This document shows positions 1 through 8,296 of a DNA stretch of 64,000 nt, one piece after another. The notes under the pieces are model-generated. The model saw only the letters and a program-made list of their open reading frames with translations, had not been told where the DNA came from and did no database searches. The stretch is taken from the NCBI RefSeq assembly GCF_900215575.1, contig NZ_OBEJ01000005.1, forward strand, positions 62,001 through 126,000, written 5' to 3'. Positions within the stretch are counted from its first letter, which is position 1; each line of letters begins with the position of its first letter. Source of the stretch: Natronoarchaeum philippinense. Lineage in GTDB: Archaea > Halobacteriota > Halobacteria > Halobacteriales > Natronoarchaeaceae. The position numbers and the translations under genes were made by a program.

Positions 1-671
1 GTCGCGTCGGCGTCCTCGTCGAGCGTCTCGTCGGGTGCGACGGCCGCCCGCAGCTCGTCCATCGAGTTCACGTCGTAGTAGCCGTACAGCGCTTGGGTCA
101 ACCGCTCGCGCACTTCGCGGGCGTGTTCCTTGGGCGCCTTGATACGCTGCTGGCGGCCGTCGACTTCCAGCACGATCTGGGTGGCGACGCTGCCCTCCTC
201 GAAGGTGAGATCGGTCACGTCGTCGTAGTGGAACTCCTCGTAGTCCTCGTCCCAGACGACTTCGCCGATGTGCTTGACCAGTCGCTCGCTGGTGATGACC
301 AGCGTCAGCTCGCTGAAGCGGTAGGTCTTGACGACCGTTTCGCCGGGGTCGGTGACGCCGCCGGCGTTCATGATCCCCGCCAGCACCGGGTGGAGCGCCC
401 GCTCGGCGCTGTTCGAGGGCAGGGTGAACTCCTTGGTCCCGTCGAGTGGGTACTCCAGGCTAAAGCGCGTCTTGCGGCGTCCCTCCTTGACGGTCAGTCG
501 CTCGGCCTCGTGAGGGTACTCCTCGACCGTCTCGTCGCTCAACAGCCCTTCGGCCCGGTAGATCAGCGTTCGCGTCGGCGTGATGTACAGCACGTCCTCG
601 CCACCGAGTGCCACTTCCGCGGCGACCGTCTCGCCGTCGAGTGTCGATTCGACTACACCGGGTACGCTCAT
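1..671 (-). CDS. Haloarchaeal DUF7115-like protein (C-terminus cut off)
   Basis: The reading frame starts with ATG at 671 (MSVPGVVESTLDGETVAAEV) and runs open through 223 codons to the left edge, so the C-terminus is missing. The visible part has two similar beta-rich halves, each with a stretch like TPTRTLIYRAEG or ITSERLVKHIGEVVW; this looks like tandem PH-like or GRAM-like folds. No membrane segment or catalytic motif is visible. I recognise it as a conserved protein of haloarchaea, probably the family called DUF7115, with unknown function. It points away from tRNA-Met. Confidence 0.8.
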   Translation of the reverse strand, partial: MSVPGVVESTLDGETVAAEVALGGEDVLYITPTRTLIYRAEGLLSDETVEEYPHEAERLTVKEGRRKTRFSLEYPLDGTKEFTLPSNSAERALHPVLAGIMNAGGVTDPGETVVKTYRFSELTLVITSERLVKHIGEVVWDEDYEEFHYDDVTDLTFEEGSVATQIVLEVDGRQQRIKAPKEHAREVRERLTQALYGYYDVNSMDELRAAVAPDETLDEDADA

Positions 672-767
672 GCACCATTCTTTTTCCCCCATAGCTTAAA
701 ACCGCGGGCCGTTCGACACGGGTTCGTTCGGGCGAGACTCACACGCTCGCCCGCCGGAGATGAGAAG

Positions 768-774
768 CTTAAAG
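768..774 (+). promoter_or_regulatory. TATA box of tRNA-Met
   Basis: CTTAAAG preceded by a GAAG BRE-like stretch lies 27-33 nt before the tRNA 5' end at 801, the usual archaeal spacing. Confidence 0.6.
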
Positions 775-800
775 GTAATCACCGGACAACTCCGAGTCGA

Positions 801-952
801 GCCCGGGTGGCTTAGCTGGACATAGCGCCGCACTCATAGGGTTCTGAGCTTCGGTGCGGCTCGCCTTGGAAGCCTCTCATGTCCGTACGAGGACTGCCGA
901 GCCTCGAACCTGGGACATGCGGAGATCGAGGGTTCGGAGCCCTCCCCGGGCA
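801..952 (+). tRNA. Elongator tRNA-Met (CAT) with a 78-nt intron
   Basis: Acceptor arms GCCCGGG (801-807) and CCCGGGC (945-951) pair perfectly and A952 is the discriminator base. The anticodon stem is CCGCA (828-832) with TGCGG (918-922), and the anticodon CAT is 835-837. An intron of about 839-916 interrupts the loop after position 37, as is known for haloarchaeal elongator tRNA-Met, where the bulge-helix-bulge endonuclease removes it. The T arm is GAGGG/CCCTC around a loop TTCGGAG, which places G rather than the usual A at position 58. CCA is not encoded. Confidence 0.93.
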
Positions 953-1085
953 CTTTCTCACACACGTCGCGAACCTCGTGTGAGCGACAGCTCCGTGAGA
1001 AAGTGCTCGGAACGCTCCGAACCCGCAGGCTCTCGTGAGTGAGCGATGCGAACGAACGAGAGTACGGGAGAGCTGTGCTCTCCCG
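950..1085 (+). other. Array of four consecutive hairpins after tRNA-Met
   Basis: Immediately after the tRNA come four inverted repeats in series. A 12-bp stem joins 950-961 to 995-1006 (GCACTTTCTCAC/GTGAGAAAGTGC) and encloses an inner CACACG/CGTGTG stem (961-966/977-982). Next are TCGGA/TCCGA (1007-1011/1016-1020), CTCTCGT/ACGAGAG (1030-1036/1056-1062), and a 9-bp stem CGGGAGAGC/GCTCTCCCG with a 3-nt loop (1065-1085). The first arm uses the last three bases of the tRNA gene. No convincing ORF covers it. It could be a structured RNA, a processed trailer or a terminator; the pairing is seen directly, any function is inference. Confidence 0.5.
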
Positions 1086-1174
1086 GAAGTTCGCGAGCCC
1101 TCCCAAGCTCACCTCACCATCGCTCTCTGCCTCGCACCTAGGTATTTCAGTATCACCGCCCAGAGTACGATCCG

Positions 1175-2260
1175 ATGACAGAACAGGACGCGGTCCGGCT
1201 CGGCGTCGTCGGGCTCGGATTTATGGGACAGACGCACGCGACAAACGCCGAGGAGCTCGGCCACGAGGTCGTCGCCGGAACCGACCTCGACCCCGACGCC
1301 CGCGAGGCGTTCGCAGCGACGTACGACGCGGCGACCTACGAGGACGTCGACGAGATGTACGACGCCGAGGCGTTAGACGCCGTCGCCGTCTCGACGCCGA
1401 ACGCCTACCACGAGTCGGCGGCCGTCGGCGCGCTCGAACGCGACATCGACGTGCTCTGCGAGAAGCCGCTGGCCGATACGCTCGACAGCGCCGAGCGGAT
1501 CGCCGCCGCCGCAGACGACTCGGACGGGTTTTGCGCCGTCAACTTCCACAATCGGTTCTCGCCCGCCGCGGAGATGTTCACCGGCTACCAGTCCGAAGGA
1601 CGCTTCGGCAAGATCAGCCACGTTCGGGCGAACTACGTCCGCAGCCGTGGCATCCCCGGCGTCGGCTCGTGGTTCACCGACGAGTCCGTCTCCGGCGGGG
1701 GCGCCGTCGTCGACATCGGCGTCCACGCCATCGACTTCGCGCTGTATCTCATGGGCTATCCCCGCGTCGAGGAGGTGTTCGCGGTCACGCGGAGCCAGTT
1801 CGGCGACCGCGAGGACTACGTCGATCCCGGTGACTGGTACGACGAGACCGAGGACGCCGTCTTCGACGTCGAGGACTCCGCGACGGCGACGATCCGCTGT
1901 GCCGACGACCGGACGATCTCGCTGGAGGTCGCGTGGGCCGCAAACGAGCCCGAGTCACAGGAAGTCGTCGCCCGCGGCACCGACGCCGGTGCGCGGCTCG
2001 AACTCGGCGGCGACGAGCTGACCGTCTTCGACGCGGGCCGTGCGGGCACCGACCATCTCCGCGAGTCGACGATGTCCGGCGCGTCGCTGGACCACGCCGG
2101 CTGGGAGGGGTCGGCAAAGCAGTTCCTCGACGCCGTCGGCGGCGAGGCGCCGCCGCTGAACACCGTCGACGAGGCCCTGACCGTCCAGCGCGTGATCGAC
2201 GCCATCTACCGATCGGCCGACTCGGGCTCTTGTGTCTCGGTCGCTCCCGACCGAGCGTAG
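1175..2260 (+). CDS. Gfo/Idh/MocA family NAD(P)-dependent oxidoreductase
   Basis: 361 residues. The N-terminal Rossmann fold opens with the dinucleotide motif GVVGLGFMG (residues about 9-17). CEKPLAD supplies the conserved EKP of the family near residue 93, and GGGAVVDIGVHAIDF in the second half has the histidine normally near the active site. These enzymes oxidise or reduce sugars, inositols or related polyols with NAD(P); the substrate cannot be read here. A TATA-like GGTATTTCAG lies about 30 nt upstream. It precedes a decayed aldo/keto reductase, so the pair may once have acted together on a carbohydrate. Confidence 0.9.
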   Translation: MTEQDAVRLGVVGLGFMGQTHATNAEELGHEVVAGTDLDPDAREAFAATYDAATYEDVDEMYDAEALDAVAVSTPNAYHESAAVGALERDIDVLCEKPLADTLDSAERIAAAADDSDGFCAVNFHNRFSPAAEMFTGYQSEGRFGKISHVRANYVRSRGIPGVGSWFTDESVSGGGAVVDIGVHAIDFALYLMGYPRVEEVFAVTRSQFGDREDYVDPGDWYDETEDAVFDVEDSATATIRCADDRTISLEVAWAANEPESQEVVARGTDAGARLELGGDELTVFDAGRAGTDHLRESTMSGASLDHAGWEGSAKQFLDAVGGEAPPLNTVDEALTVQRVIDAIYRSADSGSCVSVAPDRA

Positions 2261-2311
2261 GCCGATTTCCGGCAGACGGACGTTTTTGCACCCGGTCGTG
2301 CAACCATCGGT

Positions 2312-2740
2312 ATGGAGTACACCACGCTGGGATCGACCGGGATGGATGTCAGCCGGATCTGTCTGGGCTGTATGAGCTTCGGATCGAGCGACTGGCGCGA
2401 GTAGGTCCTCGACGAGGACGAAAGCCGCGAGATAATCGAGCGCGCGATCGATCTGGGCGAGAACGAGGAGTATCTCTACGAGCATCCCTACCGCGAGGGT
2501 GGCGGCCCCGAAATCAACGAGCGCGTCGCCGAACTCGCCGCCGAGAAAGGCGTCACGATGGCCCAGATCGCGCTGGCGTGGCTGCTCCACAAGGACTGGG
2601 TCGACGCGCCGATCGTCGGCACCACGAGCGTCGAGCACCTCGAAGACGCCGTCGAAGCGCTCTCGATCTCGCTGTCCGAGGGCGATATGGCGTATCTCGA
2701 AGAGCCCTACGAGCCGGTGCGCGTGTCGGGTCACGAGTAG
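2312..2740 (+). pseudogene. Aldo/keto reductase remnant with in-frame stop and internal deletion
   Basis: The N-terminus MEYTTLGSTGMDVSRICLGC is typical of aldo/keto reductases. TAG at 2402-2404 replaces codon 31, where homologues usually have Trp, so one base change would explain it. After 18 more sense codons the sequence jumps from the early RAIDLG region to ENEEYLYEHPYREG near the C-terminus; the barrel centre with catalytic Asp, Tyr, Lys and His is gone. The C-terminal part (ALAWLLHKDWVDAPIVG) remains in the same frame to the stop at 2740. Only 143 codons remain of about 320-330. Internal starts could give a 60-residue peptide, but no functional enzyme. Confidence 0.9.
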
Positions 2741-2819
2741 CGACCGGGCTGTCCCGCCTACGCATTACAGGCGTACGGCCGACACCACTCCTTTCACTGC
2801 TGGCGTCGTACAGGCGTGA

Positions 2820-3800
2820 GTGAGCGACTCCAGATCCCCTCCCGGAACCGAGGGTGTGATGTACTGGCTGCTCCTGTCGGGGAACCGACTTCTGTTGGCT
2901 GCGGGCGTCGTCGCGGTGATCACGGCGGCGACGCTGGCGATCCTGTGGACGTTCGGCGTCGCGGCCGTCTTACCTCGGAGTCCGATGAACTTCGTGTACA
3001 GCTCGCTGCTTACGGGCAACCTGACACTGCTGACGGTCGTGCTTTCGATCAACCAACTCGTCCTATCGCGGGAGCTGGGCGATCCGGGGACGCTCAGACA
3101 GCGCGTCGATGCGACGCTCAATTTCCGGTCGGAGGTCGAGGAGACCACTGCGGCGAGCGTGACGCCCAAATCGCCCGGGGCGTTCCTCCGGCACCTCCAC
3201 GAGAGCGTCGCCGACGAGGTCGACGCCGTCGAGGAGATGCTGCACGATGTTGACGACGCCGACGCCGACCGACGGCTCAGTTCCGTGACCGACTCTCTGC
3301 GGCGCGACATCCGGCGAGTCAATCGGACGCTCGACGACGAGGCCGACTCCATCTTCGCCGTCATCGGCGCGACGCTGTCGACGACCCACGCGGAGCAATT
3401 AAACGACATCGAACGGGTGCGGGCGGGTTGTGACGACTCGCTGCCCGATACGTTGCCGGTGCGCTTGGAGCGTATCAGGGACGCGCTGCTCCAGATCGAT
3501 GTCGCCCGCAACTACTTCCGGACGATCTACGTCCAGAAGGAACTTGCCTACCTCTCTCGGGTGCTCCTGTACGTCGGTGTCCCCGCGATAGCGGCCAGCG
3601 GGCTCTCCCTGCTGGTGTACAACGCCGGCTATGTCACTCCCGCCTCGGCGTCGCTGTACGCCGCGCTCGTCGCCGTTACGGTTCCTCTGGGATTCGCGCC
3701 GCTGGCGATCCTTTTTGCCTTCGTCCTTCGGCTCTCGTGGATCGCACAGCGGACGTCTGCGATCCCACCGTTCTCCGCGGACACCGACTACCGCCCCTGA
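2820..3800 (+). CDS. Haloarchaeal four-TM membrane protein
   Basis: 326 residues starting with GTG (MSDSRSPPGTEG). Two hydrophobic segments lie at about residues 23-45 and 60-80, a helical cytosolic-looking domain of about 150 residues follows, and two more segments occur near 240-262 and 275-300. The middle domain has several Glu/Asp/Arg heptads and may form a coiled coil. The architecture resembles uncharacterised haloarchaeal membrane proteins; no enzyme motif is visible. It stands alone, converging on the cysteine-rich gene at 3890. Confidence 0.75.
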   Translation: MSDSRSPPGTEGVMYWLLLSGNRLLLAAGVVAVITAATLAILWTFGVAAVLPRSPMNFVYSSLLTGNLTLLTVVLSINQLVLSRELGDPGTLRQRVDATLNFRSEVEETTAASVTPKSPGAFLRHLHESVADEVDAVEEMLHDVDDADADRRLSSVTDSLRRDIRRVNRTLDDEADSIFAVIGATLSTTHAEQLNDIERVRAGCDDSLPDTLPVRLERIRDALLQIDVARNYFRTIYVQKELAYLSRVLLYVGVPAIAASGLSLLVYNAGYVTPASASLYAALVAVTVPLGFAPLAILFAFVLRLSWIAQRTSAIPPFSADTDYRP

Positions 3801-3889
3801 GTTCGAGAGCACTTATCGTCGGCGCAGTTGCAAAAAAGTGACCGCCGCACGTTCTGATCGCTCCGTCTCGACGCGGTTTCGGATCCGGT

Positions 3890-4246
3890 TTACGACGCCA
3901 TTTCTCGGCAGCTCTCGGCGCACTCCCGGACCACGTCGGCACAGACCTGACAGTGGTGGTGGTCGTGGCGCTCGCACTCCTCGGCGCATTCTTCACAGAC
4001 CTCGGCGCACACGTCTGCGAGATGCTGGCTGTAACCGGACTCGCGGGCCATAAAGCGAGCGTGCATGCTGGCGATGTCGGCTACGTCTCGACAGAGCCGG
4101 ATGCACCGCGCCATGTCCTCGTCCTCGTCGAGGCACTCGTCTGCGCACCACTCGCAGGTCTCTGCGGCCTCGAAGCAGTTCTCTAAGCAGTCCCGTTCGG
4201 CGTCGTTCAGGTGGTCGATTTCGGATGAGATTTCTGCTAGTGACAT
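3890..4246 (-). CDS. Four-helix-bundle copper-binding (Csp-like, DUF326) protein
   Basis: 118 residues with 15 cysteines arranged as repeated CxxxC and CxxC on predicted helices, plus a His-rich HDHHHC stretch. This is the pattern of the DUF326/copper storage protein family, whose four-helix bundles hold many Cu(I) ions through core cysteines. No signal peptide is present, so it should be cytosolic (Csp3-like), buffering copper. No copper ATPase or regulator is adjacent. Metal specificity is inferred from the family. Confidence 0.88.
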   Translation of the reverse strand: MSLAEISSEIDHLNDAERDCLENCFEAAETCEWCADECLDEDEDMARCIRLCRDVADIASMHARFMARESGYSQHLADVCAEVCEECAEECERHDHHHCQVCADVVRECAESCREMAS

Positions 4247-4338
4247 CGCATGCTAGGCCGCCACGGGAGCCCTTTTGACCGTTTTCGTTATCGAGATTGA
4301 CTTTTCGGACGGCCGCTCATGCTCTCGTTGCCAGCCCC

Positions 4339-5496
4339 TCACGTTCCCTCCGGATGCCCCGCGACGGCCCACGTCGCCGCCGTCACCACGAGCAGTCCGA
4401 CGGTCAGCGCGACCGTGAGATACATCGCCGTCTGGACGCCCGCCCGTTCGGCGAGCCACCCGACGATCGGCGGCGCCAGCGCGATGCCGAGATACGTTCC
4501 GCCGGTCGTCAGCGCGTTGATCGGACCGCTGTACTCGGGTTCGGCGTCGACGCCGTAGGACAGCACCGTCGGGAAGAGCCCCGAGACACAGAGGCCGGCG
4601 ACGAACACTGCGGCGAACAGCGCCGGTCCGGAGATGCCCGCGAACGCGACCGCGAGCGTCGGGATCGACAGCACGGTCAACGCGAGCGCGAGGGGGAGAT
4701 ATCGGGTCCGGTCGATCAGCCACGTGTTCGCCATCCGGCCGGGGATGTACGCGAGCAGGTACACCGACAGCAGGGCGTTGGCCAGATCGCGCGCGATCAG
4801 CGTCGACGCGTAGTACGGAAGCCACGTGAACACGATCCCCTCGATCGCGCCGATCAGCGTCATCGCCGAGGTCGCCCCGAAGATCGACGGCCGGCCGAGC
4901 AGCCGCCGGAGCTCGGACAGCGAGAGCGTCCGTTCGTTGCTCGCGCTCTCGGGCAGGTCGAGTCGCCACAGCACGGCGACCAGCGGCAGGAACCACAGCC
5001 CCAGCAGGGCGTAGGTCACGCGCCAGTCGGCGACAGCGAGCACAGCCGTGACAGCAAGCGGCCCGGCGACGGCGCCGATCGCCCACGCCAGCGCGTAGAG
5101 GCTGAACACCCGCCCGCGGCGGGCCGGAAAGAGGTGGCTCAGGATCGGTCGGTCGCCGCCCCGAAACGCCCCGGCGGCGGCGCCTTGCCCCACCAGCGCG
5201 ATCAGAAACAGGACGTAGATCGGCGCGACGCTCATCGCAAACAGCGCCAGCCCCGTCGCCAGCGCGCCGGCAAGTAGCGTCCACCGAAGGTCGATCCGGC
5301 CGGTGACGAAGCCGACGCCGAGGATCGCCACGACGAAGCCGATCGTCCCCGCCGGCGCCACGAGTCCGAGCAGGGCTTCAGAGACCCCGAACGACGACTG
5401 GAAGCTTCGGAGCAACGGCCCCCGCGTCTGCGTGGCGACGGCGTCGCCGACGACGAACAGGAAGATCGTGAGCGTCCACGTCCGACGAGAGTCCAT
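4339..5496 (-). CDS. Major facilitator superfamily transporter
   Basis: 385 residues with about twelve hydrophobic segments. The N-terminal half contains GFVTGRIDLRW between segments 2 and 3, corresponding to the MFS motif A loop, and a charged loop (DLPESASNERTLSLSELRRL) separates the halves. It should be a single-polypeptide permease of the cytoplasmic membrane; drug, sugar or organic-acid substrates cannot be separated by sequence alone. It is read leftward and is not clearly in an operon with either neighbour. Confidence 0.88.
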   Translation of the reverse strand: MDSRRTWTLTIFLFVVGDAVATQTRGPLLRSFQSSFGVSEALLGLVAPAGTIGFVVAILGVGFVTGRIDLRWTLLAGALATGLALFAMSVAPIYVLFLIALVGQGAAAGAFRGGDRPILSHLFPARRGRVFSLYALAWAIGAVAGPLAVTAVLAVADWRVTYALLGLWFLPLVAVLWRLDLPESASNERTLSLSELRRLLGRPSIFGATSAMTLIGAIEGIVFTWLPYYASTLIARDLANALLSVYLLAYIPGRMANTWLIDRTRYLPLALALTVLSIPTLAVAFAGISGPALFAAVFVAGLCVSGLFPTVLSYGVDAEPEYSGPINALTTGGTYLGIALAPPIVGWLAERAGVQTAMYLTVALTVGLLVVTAATWAVAGHPEGT

Positions 5497-5584
5497 CCGC
5501 TCCGATGGTCACGGTCCGCAAGTAAATGTGATTGGATGCCGGAACCGGGCCACGGGGCGGCGTCGATGCGTCCGGTCCCGCGAC

Positions 5585-6508
5585 CTACACCCGCCGGGTC
5601 AGGGCGTCGGCGACTCGCCTTTTCGTCGTCCGGATGCGATCGAGCAAGAGCGTGCCGTCGGCCAGCGCGGGATAGGTTACGGGCAGCGGCTCGTAGAGAT
5701 ACGCACAGAGGCTGTGCCCGTCGTCGCGCCAATCGGCGCCGCCGGCGCTGTGCTGGATCTGATCCTGTCGCCGAGCCACCACCTCTCGGCACTCGGCTTC
5801 GAGGTCGTCGAGGTCCTCCCACGCCTCGGTCAGTTCCGGGAACGACTGCTGGAGGCACTGCCGGTCTTCGAGCCCTTCGAGTCGGTGCTCGATTGCTCCG
5901 AGATCGTTGCTCGCCGCAGCCACCGAGTCGCTTTCTTCCGATAGCGTCTGCAGGAACGCCGTTCGATCGTCGATCGCCGCGTCGGTCTTCTGGAGCAACG
6001 CGCGTTTCACCGGCGGCGTCAGCGCTGTGCCGCCGACGACGGCCGCTGCCACGTCGTCGCCGAACTCCGCGCTCATATGCTCGGCGAGTGGTTCGCCGTA
6101 GTCGTCGTCGTAGTGATCGACCGCCATGACGGTCTCCTCGTAGGCTTGTTTCACGGCCCGGAGGTCGGAGTGCGTCTCGGCGACGTTGGCCCGGGCCAGC
6201 GTTGCCCCGCCGTTGCCCGTCGCAGCCGGCGTTTGTGCGCCGACCGACAGCTTCTGAACGCGCCGTTGGAACCGTTCGAGCGCCGAGCGCTCTTCGGTGA
6301 CGCGTGATCGCTCCTCCTCGCCCGCCTCCCGCGCGGAGTGCAGAAACGTCAGCGCGGCCAGTGCGAGGCACGTCACCGTCGCCGTCGCCACCAGCACCGC
6401 CTGTGAGGACAGCGCGTCGACGGCCGCACAGCCGACATCAGAGCACCCCCGCTGGAACTCCGGCTCCCCGAGCCGGTAGACGCCAGCGCTCGCCTGTGTA
6501 GAGCCCAT
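5585..6508 (-). CDS. DUF7260-like haloarchaeal membrane-anchored protein
   Basis: 307 residues from ATG at 6508 (MGSTQASAGVYRLGEPEFQ). One transmembrane segment near residues 37-58 is followed by a long helical, acidic domain with probable coiled coil and a conserved-looking C-terminus (YEPLPVTYPALADGTLLL). A longer start at 6538 exists, but its ATG falls inside a TATA-like GGTTATG that suits a leaderless start at 6508. I recognise the pattern as a haloarchaeal family, probably DUF7260, of unknown function. Confidence 0.75.
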   Translation of the reverse strand: MGSTQASAGVYRLGEPEFQRGCSDVGCAAVDALSSQAVLVATATVTCLALAALTFLHSAREAGEEERSRVTEERSALERFQRRVQKLSVGAQTPAATGNGGATLARANVAETHSDLRAVKQAYEETVMAVDHYDDDYGEPLAEHMSAEFGDDVAAAVVGGTALTPPVKRALLQKTDAAIDDRTAFLQTLSEESDSVAAASNDLGAIEHRLEGLEDRQCLQQSFPELTEAWEDLDDLEAECREVVARRQDQIQHSAGGADWRDDGHSLCAYLYEPLPVTYPALADGTLLLDRIRTTKRRVADALTRRV

Positions 6509-6592
6509 GCTAACTGATATCACGGTATCCGGGAACATAACCGTTGTGTCAGTACCGACGGCTCGAACGGAGAGAATAGTCCGTAATAGCCG

Positions 6593-6874
6593 CTATGACT
6601 CGTCTTCGCAGTCGACCAGTTCGATGCGTCCGTCGCCGTGAATCGTCGCCAAAAAGTCGTGATACTCGACAGTCATCGTCACGTCGCGTTCCCGTACTAG
6701 CGAGTCGAGCGCCTCGGCGTCGACCACCTCGTACAGCGGTCGGAGGTCCGTCGGCTCGACGCCGCGCGCATTGGCGACCGCTCGGACGAGCGCGGTCGAC
6801 GGCGGCGTCGTCTCGTCCCACTCCCGTTTGATTCGCTGCTGTCTGTCGTGTCCGCCGTGTGTCGTGCCAGTCAT
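6593..6874 (-). CDS. HalOD1 output-domain protein
   Basis: 93 residues. After a short His/basic tail, residues about 24-90 match the HalOD1 pattern (STALVRAVANARGVEPTDLRPLYEVVDAEAL, then a beta-rich MTVEYHDFLATIHGDGRIEL; shown here only as fragments). HalOD1 is a haloarchaeal output domain often attached to response regulators; stand-alone copies are common and their partner is unknown. A large non-coding gap lies upstream. Confidence 0.8.
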   Translation of the reverse strand: MTGTTHGGHDRQQRIKREWDETTPPSTALVRAVANARGVEPTDLRPLYEVVDAEALDSLVRERDVTMTVEYHDFLATIHGDGRIELVDCEDES

Positions 6875-7236
6875 GACTCAGTTAGTCGCTGTTTCGGGCG
6901 TCGCGGTGATGGCCCAGCGTGTCTGCGCGACGACCTTGTGCCGGCGACAGTGCCCCCGCACGGCCGGCTGGTACACACTATTCGCGGGATTGTGGATAGA
7001 CCACTATAGTAGTGCTCAAACTGTTTTGACGTTGTCTCGGTGTGGTATCTGGCGGTACTACGCTGGCGCGTCATGACGGATATATTGTATGCATCTCTAA
7101 CCGCGCATATTGAGCGTTCTCGCCCGGATATGTCCCTACTTGCCGGTAGTTACCATGGTACTTTGTGACAAAATCTCGGTGCAGTGGTCACGGCGGTCGA
7201 CACACGCTTTAACAGTCGCTCGGTCGAATAGGTCAC
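6875..7236. other. 362-nt intergenic gap between divergent genes
   Basis: No convincing ORF. It is AT-richer than its surroundings at 6980-7150. An inverted repeat CACTA-TAG-TAGTG sits at 7002-7014 and TATATTGTATGCAT at about 7081-7094. GCTTTAACA near 7208 is a suitable TATA element for the gene at 7237. The left part would be a leader of about 100 nt for the HalOD1 gene if its promoter is the CACTATAG region. Confidence 0.5.
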
Positions 7237-8253
7237 ATGAACGTCAGCCGCGGCTTCTTGCTCGCAATCATCGCTATCGTCGGTGCCGTGTCGCTGCTGA
7301 TCGTTCTTCCCTACCTCGAATACGTCCTGCTTGCCCTGCTGCTCGCGTACGTACTCCATCCGCTCCACAGACGCCTTTCGCCCCGCGTCGGCGGGACGGC
7401 CTCGGCGGCTTCGATGCTCGCGCTGGTCACTGTTGCGGCGCTGTTGCCGTTCGTGGTCGTCCTGAGCGTGATCGCCTCCGATGTCGTCGCGTTCGCCGAA
7501 GACCTCCAGACCGGCGGCATCGAGTTCGCTGCTATCGAGTCCGCTATCGCGGATCTGACCGGCGTACAGGTCGATTTGGCGTCGAGCCTCGACGGCTACG
7601 GCGAGCAGATCGGCAGTGCGCTCCTCGACGCCGCGAGCAACGCGTTCGGACTGCTGGCCCACGTCATCATCGGTCTCGGTCTGACCGTCTTTTTGTTGTA
7701 CTATCTGCTCAAAGACGGCGAGCGCTTCATCGACTGGCTTCGCGAGATCACGCCACTTCCCGAGCCCGTGCAGGAGGATCTCTACACCGAGATCGACGAC
7801 GTGACGTGGGCCGTGCTCGTCGGCCACGTCTTCATCGCTATCGTACAGGGCGTCGTCGCCGGAATCGGCCTGATCGTAACCGGCGTCCCCAGCGCCGTGT
7901 TCTGGACCGTCGTGATGGTGATTCTGGCGCTGCTGCCGGTGATCGGCGCCTTCATGGTCTGGGGTCCGGCGGCGCTGTGGCTGGCGGCGACGGGCAACCT
8001 CGCCGCGGGTGTCGGACTGGCAATCTACGGCACGATCGTCGTCGGCGTCACCGACGATTACCTCCGTCCCATCGTTGTCAACCGGCGGGCCGATGTCAGT
8101 CCCGCCGTGATCGTGCTCGGCGTCGTCGGCGGCCTGTCGCTGTTTGGCTTCATCGGCCTGTTCGTCGGCCCGATCGTACTCGGCGTCCTGAAGGCGAGTC
8201 TGATCGTGTTCGACGACTACTACGATCGCATGCAAGAGGACGACTCGCTGTGA
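7237..8253 (+). CDS. AI-2E family transporter
   Basis: 338 residues with 7-8 transmembrane segments: a pair at the N-terminus, a long amphipathic stretch (about residues 85-135), then the cluster ending in the family signature region (TDDYLRPIVVNRRADVSPAV). The family (PF01594) includes the E. coli TqsA autoinducer-2 exporter and Na+/H+ antiporters; in haloarchaea the substrate is unknown. It converges on the K+ channel gene. Confidence 0.9.
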   Translation: MNVSRGFLLAIIAIVGAVSLLIVLPYLEYVLLALLLAYVLHPLHRRLSPRVGGTASAASMLALVTVAALLPFVVVLSVIASDVVAFAEDLQTGGIEFAAIESAIADLTGVQVDLASSLDGYGEQIGSALLDAASNAFGLLAHVIIGLGLTVFLLYYLLKDGERFIDWLREITPLPEPVQEDLYTEIDDVTWAVLVGHVFIAIVQGVVAGIGLIVTGVPSAVFWTVVMVILALLPVIGAFMVWGPAALWLAATGNLAAGVGLAIYGTIVVGVTDDYLRPIVVNRRADVSPAVIVLGVVGGLSLFGFIGLFVGPIVLGVLKASLIVFDDYYDRMQEDDSL

Positions 8254-8296
8254 GCGGCGGCGTCCGGCAGGCGAGAGGGACTGGCGCCGAACTGAG

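Noticed and set aside
93-815. 240-residue plus-strand ORF opposite the partial gene at 1-671
   Set aside because: It is the antisense shadow of the coherent minus-strand protein; GC-rich codon bias leaves long antisense frames open.
839-916. Box C/D guide RNA within the tRNA-Met intron
   Set aside because: No RUGAUGA C box is visible; a CTGA-like D box alone is not enough.
6509-6538. Longer start MFPDTVISVS for the DUF7260-like gene
   Set aside because: The ATG lies within a TATA-like element and the residues match no part of the family.
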